From: Paenibacillus sp. Root444D2
Lineage (GTDB): Bacteria; Bacillota; Bacilli; Paenibacillales; NBRC-103111
Reading direction: 5' to 3'
Assembly (NCBI RefSeq): GCF_001426375.1
Contig: NZ_LMEO01000023.1
Coordinates: 107,592-171,591 of the forward strand
Length of the DNA stretch: 64,000 nt
Shown: piece by piece, positions 1 through 8,596 of the stretch
Position numbering within the stretch: position 1 is the first letter of the stretch
Layout of the letters: each line of letters opens with the position of its first letter
Notes under the pieces: generated by a model
Databases searched by the model: none
What the model was told of the DNA's origin: nothing
The model's input: the letters and a program-made list of their open reading frames with translations, nothing else
Made by a program: the position numbers and the translations under genes

Positions 1-715
1 CGTGCAGGAAATGAACGAACGTTTGGCCGGTCGTTTGTTTAATGACCTCGCTGATGCGGGATACACTCATAGTGAACCGAGTCGCAAGGTCAGATAATGC
101 CAGATCCTCTTGATAGTTCCGGTGGATGTAGTGAATGATTGGCCACACCGAAGGACTCGTTTTTGCCCCTGAGATTGGCGAGATGGCCGTAGCTTCAGTC
201 TGTCCTGCTTGTTTCCAACGATAACGATCGAACCGAACAAGAATTTCCTTCAGTCTTGCTTTCAGAAGCGTCTGCCTGTAGCGTTCGTTCGCGTTGTACT
301 CTTTGTACATATCTTCAATGAGAGCACTCATTTGCTGTTGATCTTGCCCACTCAGTTGGACATAGCCCGGCAGGGTATTCGTATCATTAAACAAGCCAGA
401 CAAGCCTTGATCGTTCCCTGGCTCCATAAGCAAGTCCATACTGAACGAACAGTTGAATAGGACTAGATGCTCCCCCGGATCTGTGAAAATTTCATGCACC
501 TGATAGGGCAGCACGAACGTAAAAGTGCCTGGTGTCATCGTATGTTTCACATCATTTATGGTTTCTGCTCCTCGGCCATGGACGACATAAGAGAACTCTA
601 AGTAATCATGGCGATGTGCCCGAAAGCCACGGTCGAGCGTATTCCTGCTGAAGTGAAAAGGGAAGGACGACTCCATATTGGGGTATGTTTTTAGATAATC
701 GGGAAAGTACGTCAT
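1..715 (-). CDS. AraC-family regulator, C-terminus cut off by window edge
   Basis: Reading the minus strand from an ATG at 715 gives an open frame that runs off the window after 238 codons. The start is supported by AAGGAG at 728-733. The first ~150 residues look like an AraC-type cupin sensor (FRAHRHDYLEFSYVVHGRG, then TPGTFTFVLPYQVHE). The last ~40 visible residues begin the DNA-binding domain (IIHYIHRNYQEDLALSDLA, then SVSRISEVIKQTTGQTF). The second helix-turn-helix lies outside the window. It is divergent from the dehydrogenase/isomerase pair at 838-2773, which it probably regulates in response to a sugar; that target is inferred from position only. Confidence 0.9.
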   Translation of the reverse strand, partial: MTYFPDYLKTYPNMESSFPFHFSRNTLDRGFRAHRHDYLEFSYVVHGRGAETINDVKHTMTPGTFTFVLPYQVHEIFTDPGEHLVLFNCSFSMDLLMEPGNDQGLSGLFNDTNTLPGYVQLSGQDQQQMSALIEDMYKEYNANERYRQTLLKARLKEILVRFDRYRWKQAGQTEATAISPISGAKTSPSVWPIIHYIHRNYQEDLALSDLATRFTMSVSRISEVIKQTTGQTFVHFLH

Positions 716-837
716 AGTGAGGCTGATCTCCTTCGAAAAAATGGGACGTTTTCCGAAATAACGGTACGACTTCTTGCTGCACTTATTTTACCATAAAAGG
801 AGATCGAACAGGATGTGCATATGAGGAGGAACGAACA

Positions 838-1914
838 GTGGGAAGCGTTAACAAAATTAGAGTAGGTATTATTGGAGCGGGAAATATTGGCGGGGTTCAT
901 ATTCGTGAATTTTCAAAGCTAGCCAATTTATGTGAAATTACGGCGATTACGGATGCCTATCTGCCACTCGCGGAAGCACGCGCGCAGGAACATGGTATTC
1001 CTTACGTGCCGGCTACCCCCGAAGAACTTATACAAAGTGCGAATGTAGACGCTGTTATTATCGGCGTGCCTAATATGCACCATGCTTCGCTTGCTGTACA
1101 AGCGATTGAAGCAGGTAAGCATGTGCTGATTGAGAAGCCAATGGGTATTAATGCAGAAGCGGCCAAACAAATTTACAAGGCCAGTCAAGCATCAGATAAA
1201 GTCGTCATGATCGGTCACCAAATGCGCTGGGAATCCGTGCCCCTTCAGATCAAAGAGCAGGTCGATGCCGGTGAGCTAGGCAAAATTTATACAGCGAAAA
1301 CAGGTTGGTTCCGCCGCAAGGGTATTCCTGGTTGGGGCACCTGGTTTACGAAAATGGAGGAGTCCGGCGGGGGCCCGCTGATTGATATTGGCGTTCATAT
1401 GCTGGATCTTGCCCTCTACTTGATGGGGAATCCGAAGCCAGTGTCGGTATCGGGCGCTACGTATGCCGAATTCGGGCCTCGCCGCAAAGGAATCGGAACA
1501 TGGGGTACGCCGAATTGGAACGGTACGTATGACGTCGAAGATTTGGCTACTGCTTTGATTCGCATGGAAGATGGCAGCACGCTGACGCTGGAAGTGAGCT
1601 GGGCCGTACATATGGATACGGACAATACACCGTTCGTTCACCTGATGGGAACAGAAGGCGGAGCGAGCTATCGCGGAGCTAACGGTAAGCTGTTGACGGA
1701 GAAGTTTAATAAAGCAATTGAGACCGATCTGAAGAAACCGGATGATGATGAGGGTGAACGTCTGCGCCTCAGCCTCCATTTCCTAGATTGCATTCGTGAA
1801 GGCAAACAACCGATTACATCGGCACTCTCCGGCTATACGAACAATTTAATTCTCGATGCTATTTACGAATCTTCACGAACTGGGAATGAAGTGAAGCTGA
1901 ACTGGAACGAATAA
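838..1914 (+). CDS. Gfo/Idh/MocA-family NAD(P)-dependent oxidoreductase
   Basis: A 358-residue protein with a GTG start, preceded by an AGGAGG-like site near 822. The N-terminal Rossmann fold has GAGNIG at residues 13-18 and the family EKP motif at 99-101. The substrate domain carries DIGVHMLD (Asp183, His187, Asp190), the usual catalytic region of inositol or glucose dehydrogenase-like enzymes. It probably oxidises a sugar or cyclitol in the cytoplasm. The isomerase at 1937 follows after only 22 bp, so the two are likely one operon, and the divergent AraC gene is the likely regulator. The exact substrate cannot be read from sequence. Confidence 0.92.
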   Translation: MGSVNKIRVGIIGAGNIGGVHIREFSKLANLCEITAITDAYLPLAEARAQEHGIPYVPATPEELIQSANVDAVIIGVPNMHHASLAVQAIEAGKHVLIEKPMGINAEAAKQIYKASQASDKVVMIGHQMRWESVPLQIKEQVDAGELGKIYTAKTGWFRRKGIPGWGTWFTKMEESGGGPLIDIGVHMLDLALYLMGNPKPVSVSGATYAEFGPRRKGIGTWGTPNWNGTYDVEDLATALIRMEDGSTLTLEVSWAVHMDTDNTPFVHLMGTEGGASYRGANGKLLTEKFNKAIETDLKKPDDDEGERLRLSLHFLDCIREGKQPITSALSGYTNNLILDAIYESSRTGNEVKLNWNE

Positions 1915-1936
1915 CATCACACTTGGAGGAATGAAT

Positions 1937-2773
1937 ATGCTTAGAGGATTAACGGGGGCTGGACTCGGCAAGCTTGAAAGTAATGAACAATTCATAGAGT
2001 TAGCGGCAAAATATGGCTTCGAGGCCGTCGATATCGACGCGCTTGGTTTAGTAGAGAGCTACAGTATAGATGGGGCACGTGAGCTGCTCAATAAACATGG
2101 CCTCGTCATTGGTTCCATCGGTTTGCCAGTTGAATGGCGAGGGACGGAAGAGACGTTCCGCGCAGACTTGCCGAAGCTGACACAAGCAGCAGCAGCTGCC
2201 GCAGCACTTGGATGTACGAACTGCTGCACGTACGTGTTACCTTCAACAGATTTGGGCGCTGCGCATTTCATGGCGTTAGCTACACGCAGACTGCGTACTT
2301 GTGCCCAAATCCTAGGGGCCTACGGCATCCGTCTTGGATTAGAGTTCGTTGGTCCGCATCATCTGCGTACGCGCTGGAAGCATCCGTTCATCTGGACGCT
2401 GGATGAGACGCTGGATTGGATCGACGCCATTGGCGAGAGCAACGTTGGCTTATTGTTCGACGCGTACCATTGGTACACGAACGGGTTAACGGTGGCAGAT
2501 ATTGAGAAGCTTCGCGCTGAGCAGATCGTACATGTCCACATCAACGACGCACCAGATGTTCCCGTGGAAGAAGTGCTGGATAATGGACGCTTGTATCCAG
2601 GTGAGGGTGTAATCGATTTGGCAGGCTTCCTGCAAGGGCTGCAGCGTATTGGTTATAAGGGGGCTGTCTCTCAGGAAATATTGACGGCAACGCCGCCGAC
2701 AGAATCCCCTGAGAGCTTAGTCCAACGTTCCAAAGCCGGCTTTGATAAAGTGTATGCGGCAGCTGGGATTTGA
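1937..2773 (+). CDS. Sugar phosphate isomerase/epimerase (IolE-like TIM barrel)
   Basis: An AP-endonuclease-2-type TIM barrel of 278 residues. Two in-frame ATGs lie at 1931 and 1937. The GGAGGA site ends at 1930, so only 1937 has workable spacing (6 bp). Metal and catalytic positions typical of the family are visible: Glu in LEFVGPHH, Asp/His in LLFDAYHWY, HVHINDA, and Glu in VSQEIL near the C-terminus. It probably interconverts a keto-sugar or inosose made by the adjacent dehydrogenase. IolE or xylose-isomerase-like activity are both possible. Confidence 0.9.
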   Translation: MLRGLTGAGLGKLESNEQFIELAAKYGFEAVDIDALGLVESYSIDGARELLNKHGLVIGSIGLPVEWRGTEETFRADLPKLTQAAAAAAALGCTNCCTYVLPSTDLGAAHFMALATRRLRTCAQILGAYGIRLGLEFVGPHHLRTRWKHPFIWTLDETLDWIDAIGESNVGLLFDAYHWYTNGLTVADIEKLRAEQIVHVHINDAPDVPVEEVLDNGRLYPGEGVIDLAGFLQGLQRIGYKGAVSQEILTATPPTESPESLVQRSKAGFDKVYAAAGI

Positions 2774-2807
2774 TTTTGTAACATAGATGGTAATGTTTAA
2801 GTAAGAT

Positions 2808-2896
2808 AGGCTCGCCTTGAGTGAGGATGGCATAGACGTGATGAAGAAGCTTGCTGGCGCAAGTGTTCACGGCCACCTTCAAGGCGTGCCTTTTCT
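2808..2896 (+). terminator. Long nested hairpin with U-rich tail (terminator or structured RNA)
   Basis: Arms 2808-2820 and 2879-2891 pair over 13 bp with one mismatch. Inside them CGTGA/TCACG (2837/2867) and CTTGC/GCAAG (2850/2859) also pair, giving one long rod. A U-rich stretch (TTTCTCTTTTTAT) follows. It most simply terminates the 838-2773 operon, but it is longer and more elaborate than a usual terminator. Confidence 0.55.
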
Positions 2897-3041
2897 CTTT
2901 TTATACCGTTAAAAATTATTCGACAAAGGTTCCTAAAATCCCACCCTACGGAATGACAACCTTTTTATCCATTTTCTTATAGTATTTTCTTGTCCATAGA
3001 ACATAACACATCATGAATTTAAAGGAGATATCAAAGGGGAA

Positions 3042-3524
3042 ATGGAACAAGAAGACTATATCGCAGAGGCAACCTTTCATGCTAATATTTCATACCTCAT
3101 TCAAGCCCAAACGAAGAAGCAAGCCTTAGAACAGGTCGCATACGAATTAAACAAAACCAACATCCAGCTTAGTGAAATTACGCTTGAGAATGAATTAGGG
3201 GACTCCTACGTTTTTATGGTTCAAGAAGTTGAACAAATGGATTGGTATGACGTGGATCATACAGAGTGTAGTAACCAGTTTAAGGTGTTTGGTTGTATGC
3301 AGCTGCTTATTATCCTACGGAAACAGAAAGACACTCCGAAAGATGTTGAACAAGCAACCTACCGTTTGTCTCAGTCACTTGTATACGGTAAACCAGTCTT
3401 GACGATATCAGAAGGCTATAAGCACATATTTTTAACCGTTTCACAACATAAAATGGCGTGGAAAACCAAGCTTCAGGAAACAGAATTGGAAACGGAAACA
3501 GTGCTTTTAAGTAAACTTGCCTAA
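3042..3524 (+). CDS. Conserved-looking hypothetical protein (160 aa)
   Basis: I do not recognise a family. The 160-residue product has no signal peptide and no membrane segment. It looks like a soluble mixed alpha/beta protein, acidic around residues 65-85 (EVEQMDWYDVDHTE) with a Glu-rich tail (ETELETETV). Purine-rich AAAGGAG and AAAGGGG sequences lie just before the ATG. The next gene, also unknown, starts 26 bp after its stop, so they are probably co-transcribed. Codon use looks ordinary for the window, which supports a real gene. Confidence 0.65.
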   Translation: MEQEDYIAEATFHANISYLIQAQTKKQALEQVAYELNKTNIQLSEITLENELGDSYVFMVQEVEQMDWYDVDHTECSNQFKVFGCMQLLIILRKQKDTPKDVEQATYRLSQSLVYGKPVLTISEGYKHIFLTVSQHKMAWKTKLQETELETETVLLSKLA

Positions 3525-3550
3525 CAATAATTGAAAGAGAGGATACGATC

Positions 3551-3835
3551 ATGCAAATCAAAAAGAAAAACGACATTGGTGAGATTTTGGACAATTTTTC
3601 ATCGTTTGCCAAATGGGACGCCTCAGGAGAGAAACTATACCTTGTGTTTGCCGACAACAAACGCGGAGGGCAATGGACTTTGATGAACTACTCGGATGAT
3701 CGTTTCAGCGTTCATGGACTTGGCCAAGACTATGTAGATGAGAAAGAATCATTCTTTGAAGAACGTAACAGCGTTGTATCGTTCTTATGGGATAATCGTG
3801 CTGCACTCAAAGCAGCTGTCAAACCAACAACCTAG
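3551..3835 (+). CDS. Hypothetical protein (94 aa), second gene of a two-gene unit
   Basis: A soluble 94-residue protein of unknown family. It starts with a Lys-rich segment (MQIKKKND), followed by a pattern suggesting a small beta sheet (KLYLVFADN, GGQWTLMNYS, RFSVHGLG) and a C-terminal helix (VVSFLWDNRAALKAAV). A GAGAGGA site precedes the ATG at about 8 bp. It is coupled to the gene at 3042, and a hairpin terminator at 3866-3912 ends the unit. No function can be assigned. Confidence 0.65.
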   Translation: MQIKKKNDIGEILDNFSSFAKWDASGEKLYLVFADNKRGGQWTLMNYSDDRFSVHGLGQDYVDEKESFFEERNSVVSFLWDNRAALKAAVKPTT

Positions 3836-3865
3836 CTTTTGGTTGCTAGGATTAGGACAAGCAAG

Positions 3866-3912
3866 GAAGGCAAGGAACCTACACGCTAGGTGCCGAGCCT
3901 TCTTTCTTTTTG
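3866..3912 (+). terminator. Rho-independent terminator of the 3042-3835 unit
   Basis: GAAGGC (3866) pairs with GCCTTC (3897), and inside it AACCTA pairs with TAGGT. The run TTTCTTTTTG follows. It overlaps the last codons of the convergent gene at 3879. Confidence 0.65.
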
Positions 3913-6212
3913 TCCCGATACTGGCCAGGGGTTAACCCTTCTTGCTTGCGGAACGAACGGATGAAGTTTTGCGAATTGTTATAGCGCAGCTTGGAAGAGA
4001 TATCCTTGATCGGCATATCGGTTTCGGATAGCCATTTCTTAGCCATGTTGAACCGGTAGGCCGACAAGTAGTCACTGAAGGAGCAGTTCGTTTCTTTGCG
4101 GAAAATACTGCTCAAATAATTCGCGTTATAATGCAGTCGGGAAGCGCACTCCTCAAGCGTCAGGTCGGTATCGTAATAGTGCTGCACGAGATCAATAATC
4201 TTCTCGGAAATGTTGTGGTACTGGGCATCCTGCCGGTCGCGATAAATGCGAATCAGCGGGTGAATAACCTCTGTCCAGAACCAGTCCTCGATTTCGGCTG
4301 TCATATGCAAATTCAGGAGCTCCTCGAAGAGGGATCCTTTGTTCGGATGAATCTGATTCAAGCTGATCCCGGATTCCTGCATCACCATGAGCAGGTTGTT
4401 AAGCAGCCGCGCCAGTGGAATTTGATATTCCTGCGGCGTCAGCGGAGATGCAAATACGGCTTGCAGCAGCTGCTTCAGAAGCTCCTTGGACTTATCCTTT
4501 TCGGCAAGCTTGATCGCATCAATCAATTCATTCTCGATCGGCTTCGGATAGTTTAAATTCAAGTAATGCTTCCCTGAGTTAATATTTTCATATTGAATGA
4601 TGATGCCTTCACCCAGCTTGATGCGATGCTTCAAAGCCTCTAGACCTTCCCGATAGGCAATCGACATCTGCGAGAATGCGTGAATCGGGAGACTCATCCC
4701 AATGCTGACGTGGAGATTTAGAAAGGTATAGATATGCTGCTGCATCTGCTCGGTTAATGCATATACGGTATTGCTAAAGGCAGCTTCTTCACTATCGGCA
4801 CTTCCAATCAAAGTGACCACGGTCTGGTCAATAATGATGGGAGCGAGACGCTGCTGTGAAGGGACCAGTTCCTCGATCATATTGTGCACAGCGAAGAGCA
4901 GCAGCTCCATATCCCGTTTTTCGTAACGCGTATTATCGATAGAATCGATCTGCATCGTGATCACAGACATCGTTTTCCACTCTTCAATGTGCTTGTTATA
5001 GCCGAACTGTGCCAATTTCTCCAGCAGCTCGCCCTGTTTGATATGCCCTTGAAAAGCCTTGATTAAGAAAAACGTCCGTACCTGGCCGATATGCTGATGG
5101 ACTTCTCTTTCCAGTTGGGACTTCGATTGGAACAAGGTATGGACATGCTCGCTGATCATCTGGAACTCGTTGGCCTTCCGCTTCTGATTGACGGTCACAA
5201 GCCCTCCGATTTGGTTCAAAAGAAGCTGGATCGGCGAATACATCTTGCGCGAGCCTAGCCAAGCTAAGACCATGGAGAGGAGCAGCATCAGGACGCATAC
5301 ATAGATCGTATAGGTTCCGATTTTACTTGATTCCTTTGTCAAACTGTCGATGGAGGTTAAGGATAAATAGGTCCAGTTGTTGAGATTTGAACGCAAGAAG
5401 CTGACGGAATAAGGTTTCTCGTTAATATCCACTGAGAATTGGCCCATTGGCGCCTCTAACTGCTTCAAATCCGTAAGGCCAGCTTCGGTAATGGATTTGC
5501 CGATTAGGCTTGAATCCGGATGCATGAGAATCCGATTCTGTTCATCCATAATCAGGATGTCATCCAGATTCTCGGTATCATTTTTAATTAGATCCTGCAG
5601 GCTGCAGGCAGGGATGTTAGCCAGAGCCAAGCCGTATTTCTCCAAACCGGTGGTGGGCAGCTTTTTAACTAGAGAAATACTGTAGTCACACGTTACGCTT
5701 CTCGCATTTTCTTCCGTAAAAAACCATTTGGAGGGATTAAGCGTCCAAATGCTGCTCTCCTGCGTGTTCATCAGGGTCATAAGCTTATCGTAATAAGGGT
5801 AGCTGTCATAGCGGTATAAGCCCGAATTCTTAATCATCCAGTTTTCCCTGGCATTGATCAAGATGACATCTTCCAGCTTGGTATCAAAAGATTGCATATA
5901 GCGAATTTCGCTCCGCAGGTCATCGTACATCATGAAATCGTTTACAGTTAGGGGCATATCCATCGCCTTTTTGAGCACGGTAGAGTTGATGACCTGATTA
6001 AGTGTATGGTTGACAGTCGTTAATTTCTGCTCTACATTGGAGTTGATTTGGGTGATCAGCTGCATTTTACCTTCGTTGACATTCTTTTGAATTTCGCTCG
6101 ACGAGGTTACGAAGGCGAAGGCGCCGATGAAGATAACCGGCAGCGTGCTGAGCAGGAACCCGAATATGGTCATTTTGCTAAGGAAACTTAAAGAGCGCAT
6201 CGCATCCAACAC
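3879..6212 (-). CDS. Membrane-anchored AraC-family sensor/regulator (777 aa)
   Basis: A one-protein sensor of a type common in Paenibacillus. There is a membrane segment at about 13-35, an extracytoplasmic sensing region at ~36-300 (Cache-like by layout) and a second membrane segment near 300-322 (VCVLMLLLSMVLAWLGSR). A cytoplasmic linker and a two-helix-turn-helix AraC domain follow at ~675-772 (LTLEECASRLHYNANYLSS, then IKDISSKLRYNNSQNFIRS). It is divergent from the binding lipoprotein at 6357. It likely senses an external sugar signal and activates the importer genes through the paired ATAATCATC sites at 6280-6307 and 8938-8965. ATGs at residues 1 and 5 are both possible starts. Confidence 0.93.
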   Translation of the reverse strand: MLDAMRSLSFLSKMTIFGFLLSTLPVIFIGAFAFVTSSSEIQKNVNEGKMQLITQINSNVEQKLTTVNHTLNQVINSTVLKKAMDMPLTVNDFMMYDDLRSEIRYMQSFDTKLEDVILINARENWMIKNSGLYRYDSYPYYDKLMTLMNTQESSIWTLNPSKWFFTEENARSVTCDYSISLVKKLPTTGLEKYGLALANIPACSLQDLIKNDTENLDDILIMDEQNRILMHPDSSLIGKSITEAGLTDLKQLEAPMGQFSVDINEKPYSVSFLRSNLNNWTYLSLTSIDSLTKESSKIGTYTIYVCVLMLLLSMVLAWLGSRKMYSPIQLLLNQIGGLVTVNQKRKANEFQMISEHVHTLFQSKSQLEREVHQHIGQVRTFFLIKAFQGHIKQGELLEKLAQFGYNKHIEEWKTMSVITMQIDSIDNTRYEKRDMELLLFAVHNMIEELVPSQQRLAPIIIDQTVVTLIGSADSEEAAFSNTVYALTEQMQQHIYTFLNLHVSIGMSLPIHAFSQMSIAYREGLEALKHRIKLGEGIIIQYENINSGKHYLNLNYPKPIENELIDAIKLAEKDKSKELLKQLLQAVFASPLTPQEYQIPLARLLNNLLMVMQESGISLNQIHPNKGSLFEELLNLHMTAEIEDWFWTEVIHPLIRIYRDRQDAQYHNISEKIIDLVQHYYDTDLTLEECASRLHYNANYLSSIFRKETNCSFSDYLSAYRFNMAKKWLSETDMPIKDISSKLRYNNSQNFIRSFRKQEGLTPGQYRDKKKEGSAPSV

Positions 6213-6279
6213 CTATCTATCTTAAGGATGATCAATTAGGGTTATCTATGTATTGTAGTCAAGACTTGTGTGAAGAGCA

Positions 6280-6311
6280 ATAATCATCTGAGTGACAGAT
6301 AATCATTATCT
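6280..6311 (+). promoter_or_regulatory. Direct-repeat operator (ATAATCATC/T, 19-bp spacing) upstream of 6357
   Basis: ATAATCATC at 6280-6288 is repeated as ATAATCATT at 6299-6307, 19 bp start to start. The second copy sits in a perfect palindrome, AGATAATCATTATCT (6297-6311). A possible -10 element, TATAAA, lies at 6323-6328, so the downstream repeat would lie next to the -35 region, as for many AraC activators. The same pair with the same spacing occurs at 8938-8965. Confidence 0.6.
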
Positions 6312-6356
6312 CTGATTTTGTCTATAAAACACAGCTGCTATAAGGGAGGATCTCTC

Positions 6357-7880
6357 ATGAGAACAAGTTTATATGGCAAGGGTTTCCGGCTTTTTGGTCT
6401 CCTTTTGATAGGATTGCTGATGGTTACTTTGATCAGTGCTTGTCAGATGAGCAGCTCCCAAAAGACAGATGACGGGAACGGCAACCGTCCTGTTATATCG
6501 ATCATGGCACCGCTGCATTTTCCGCATCCGCCCATCCCTGAATTGGTTCAGGAAATCGAAAATCGCACACAAACGAAGCTTGATCTGAACTGGGTTCCAG
6601 ACGGCATATATACCGATAAAATGAACACCGCGCTCACCACAAACTCATTGAAAAAAGCAACCTATGTGAAATATACGGACTACATGCTGATGAAAAATTC
6701 GATCCGTTCCGGCGCATTCTGGGATATCGGACCTTACTTGGCGGCGTATCCGAATCTGAAACAGCTGAACAAGGAGATTTTGGGACAGGCAGCTGTCGAT
6801 GGCAAAATCTATGGCTTGTACACCGAGCGGCCCTCCTCTCGGCAGGGCATTATTATTCGTGAAGATTGGCTGAACAATCTGAAGCTGGCTAAGCCGACGA
6901 ATCTGGATGAGCTGTATCAGGTATTGAAAGCTTTCACGTTCGGTGATCCTGACCTGAATGGGAAGGCAGACACTATCGGTCTGACCGACCGGAATGATTT
7001 GGTTTTTGGCGCGTTCAAAACGATCAGTTCTTATTTCGGTACTCCGAATAACTGGGGTACTGATGATGCTGGGAAGCTAGTACCTGAATTCGAAACCCAA
7101 GCCTACGTGGACACGATGAACTATATAAAGAAGCTGTATGACGAGAAGCTGATCAATGCCGATTTCGCAGTCACTAGTAAGGAAGTTCAGCGCGATAAAC
7201 TCATTCGCGGCATTGCGGGCGTCTATATTGGCAGCATGCAGGATGTACAGCGTCTTTCGGATGAAGCTCAGCTCATTAACTCGAAGGCGAAGCTCACGCT
7301 CGTGAACCATATCGAAGGCCCATTGGGTTTTCGGATTTGGTCGATCCCTAATTATAGTGCGCTCTATCTTTTTTCGAAAAAGGCGATACGAACCGAGGCG
7401 GAGTTGAAGCAGATGCTGCAATTTTTTGATCGTTCGATGGATAAAGATGTCGCTAATTTGATGAAATATGGGTTAGAGGGGCGTCATTACACAACCAAAG
7501 GGGATCAAGTTCTGCTGACGGAAGAGACGTCCAAGATCCGTGTGAATGAAGTGAACGCGCTGTATGCCCTCATGATTGCTGATCTGAACAATCCGAAGGT
7601 CATGCGCGTTTCAGAGAGCGAGTCCTTGTCGCAGCTCGCGGACCGGCTGAGCTTGGACAACGAGAAAAACATCGTCAAAGACCCGACCGTTGGACTGGAG
7701 TCGAAGACCTACGACGAGCGAGGCGTCGAATTGTACAAAATTGTATCTGACGCTACGTACAATTATATCCTGGGGAAACTGGACAAAGCCGCATTCCAGC
7801 AAGAGATTGAGCGCTGGAAGCGGAATGGCGGAAGTCAGATGATAAGAGAGTACAACGAGGCTTATGGTAAGCGAGGTTGA
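6357..7880 (+). CDS. Extracellular sugar-binding lipoprotein (LplA-like), 507 aa
   Basis: The ATG at 6357 follows AAGGGAGGA with good spacing and gives a clean lipoprotein signal peptide ending LISAC, so an upstream TTG is unlikely. The mature protein is a large type-1 solute-binding protein with the DPDLNGKADTIGLTDRNDL loop typical of the LplA/YtcQ group. It would sit on the outer face of the membrane and deliver an oligosaccharide to LplB/YtcP permeases. No permease follows directly, so it probably shares those at 10715-12629 with the paralogue at 9083, which has nearly the same loop and the same upstream operator. Confidence 0.93.
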   Translation: MRTSLYGKGFRLFGLLLIGLLMVTLISACQMSSSQKTDDGNGNRPVISIMAPLHFPHPPIPELVQEIENRTQTKLDLNWVPDGIYTDKMNTALTTNSLKKATYVKYTDYMLMKNSIRSGAFWDIGPYLAAYPNLKQLNKEILGQAAVDGKIYGLYTERPSSRQGIIIREDWLNNLKLAKPTNLDELYQVLKAFTFGDPDLNGKADTIGLTDRNDLVFGAFKTISSYFGTPNNWGTDDAGKLVPEFETQAYVDTMNYIKKLYDEKLINADFAVTSKEVQRDKLIRGIAGVYIGSMQDVQRLSDEAQLINSKAKLTLVNHIEGPLGFRIWSIPNYSALYLFSKKAIRTEAELKQMLQFFDRSMDKDVANLMKYGLEGRHYTTKGDQVLLTEETSKIRVNEVNALYALMIADLNNPKVMRVSESESLSQLADRLSLDNEKNIVKDPTVGLESKTYDERGVELYKIVSDATYNYILGKLDKAAFQQEIERWKRNGGSQMIREYNEAYGKRG

Positions 7881-7895
7881 GGTTGAGGTTGGGGA

Positions 7896-7960
7896 AAGGT
7901 AAGGTAAGGTAAGGTAAGGTAAGGTAAGGTAAGGTAAGGTAAGGTAAGGTAAGGTAAGGT
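7896..7960 (+). repeat. AAGGT pentanucleotide tandem repeat (13 copies)
   Basis: Thirteen perfect AAGGT units lie between the stop codon of the binding-protein gene and its terminator. They are preceded by GGTTGA hexamers that begin inside the last codons. This is a typical slipped-strand locus and lies in the 3' untranslated region. Confidence 0.95.
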
Positions 7961-7970
7961 AAGGGGGAGA

Positions 7971-8012
7971 ACCGCTGGCGCTGGTGCGCGGCGGTTTTTT
8001 TTTTTTTTTTGA
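7971..8012 (+). terminator. Rho-independent terminator after the 6357 gene
   Basis: A GC-rich hairpin (ACCGC...GCGGT with inner GCGC/GCGC, 7971-7995) is followed by about 15 consecutive T residues. It is a very strong intrinsic terminator. Confidence 0.9.
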
Positions 8013-8015
8013 CTG

Positions 8016-8587
8016 ATAAGAGTTTATATGCTTTGGGGTAAGCGAAGCTTACCGCTTATTTATTTACGTTGGGAGAAAGGTCGAAATACCTCAACTTGAG
8101 GGATTTGATTGGATGATATCCAATGATGTCTCATGACATCAGCGGTTGGGGTTAGTTCCATTGGATTTATACAGTGGAATAGGTGGAAATAGCTCAAAAG
8201 AGCTGGTTTTGGAGCATTCTGTTGGATTAACTCCAATGAAAGCGGGCAAATAAGGTGAATGAGCCTGATTTGATTGTATTTTATCCAATGGAGCAAATGA
8301 GGGGAGATTGTCGGTTATGCATGAACAAGATATTAACCGTAGGGAAATTGAAGGGGCGCTATCTCGTGGACCGGATCGCGGAGTATGTGAAAGCACATTG
8401 GGTCGTATGCCAAGGTGCAGATGATAGAGGTGCCGGACGATAAGGCACCGGAGAACATGAGCCCTGCTGAGGAGCAGCAGGTGCGTATGAAGGAGAGCAA
8501 TCAGCTGGCCTTCGTGATCTGCGGATTGCTGGAGCTATCGAGCGAGCTGCCGGAGGAGCTGTGTGGCTACGGGGGAAGCCCGGTTTA
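8016..8587 (+). repeat. Dispersed repeat, copy 1 (rlmH upstream region plus gene remnant)
   Basis: About 300 bp of non-coding sequence starting ATAAG, with the hairpin GGTAAGCGAAGCTTACC at 8037-8053, plus a broken rlmH frame. It matches 37858-38480 closely along most of its length. Both copies begin just downstream of a strong terminator. Confidence 0.9.
8321..8587 (+). pseudogene. rlmH: Degraded rlmH (23S rRNA pseudouridine-1915 N3-methyltransferase)
   Basis: From the ATG at 8321 the frame gives MNKILTVGKLKGRYLVDRIA, matching the start of RlmH, but it shifts and ends at 8443. Another frame then carries [18 protein letters not shown], the next conserved RlmH block. It jumps directly to NQLAFVICG, the family LAFVIGG motif, so roughly 40 residues are missing, and the C-terminal part is lost. 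The same internal deletion is present in the copy at 38156. The recognition rests on my memory of RlmH sequences; a functional rlmH is expected elsewhere in the genome. Confidence 0.8.
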
Positions 8588-8596
8588 GGCTGAGAG

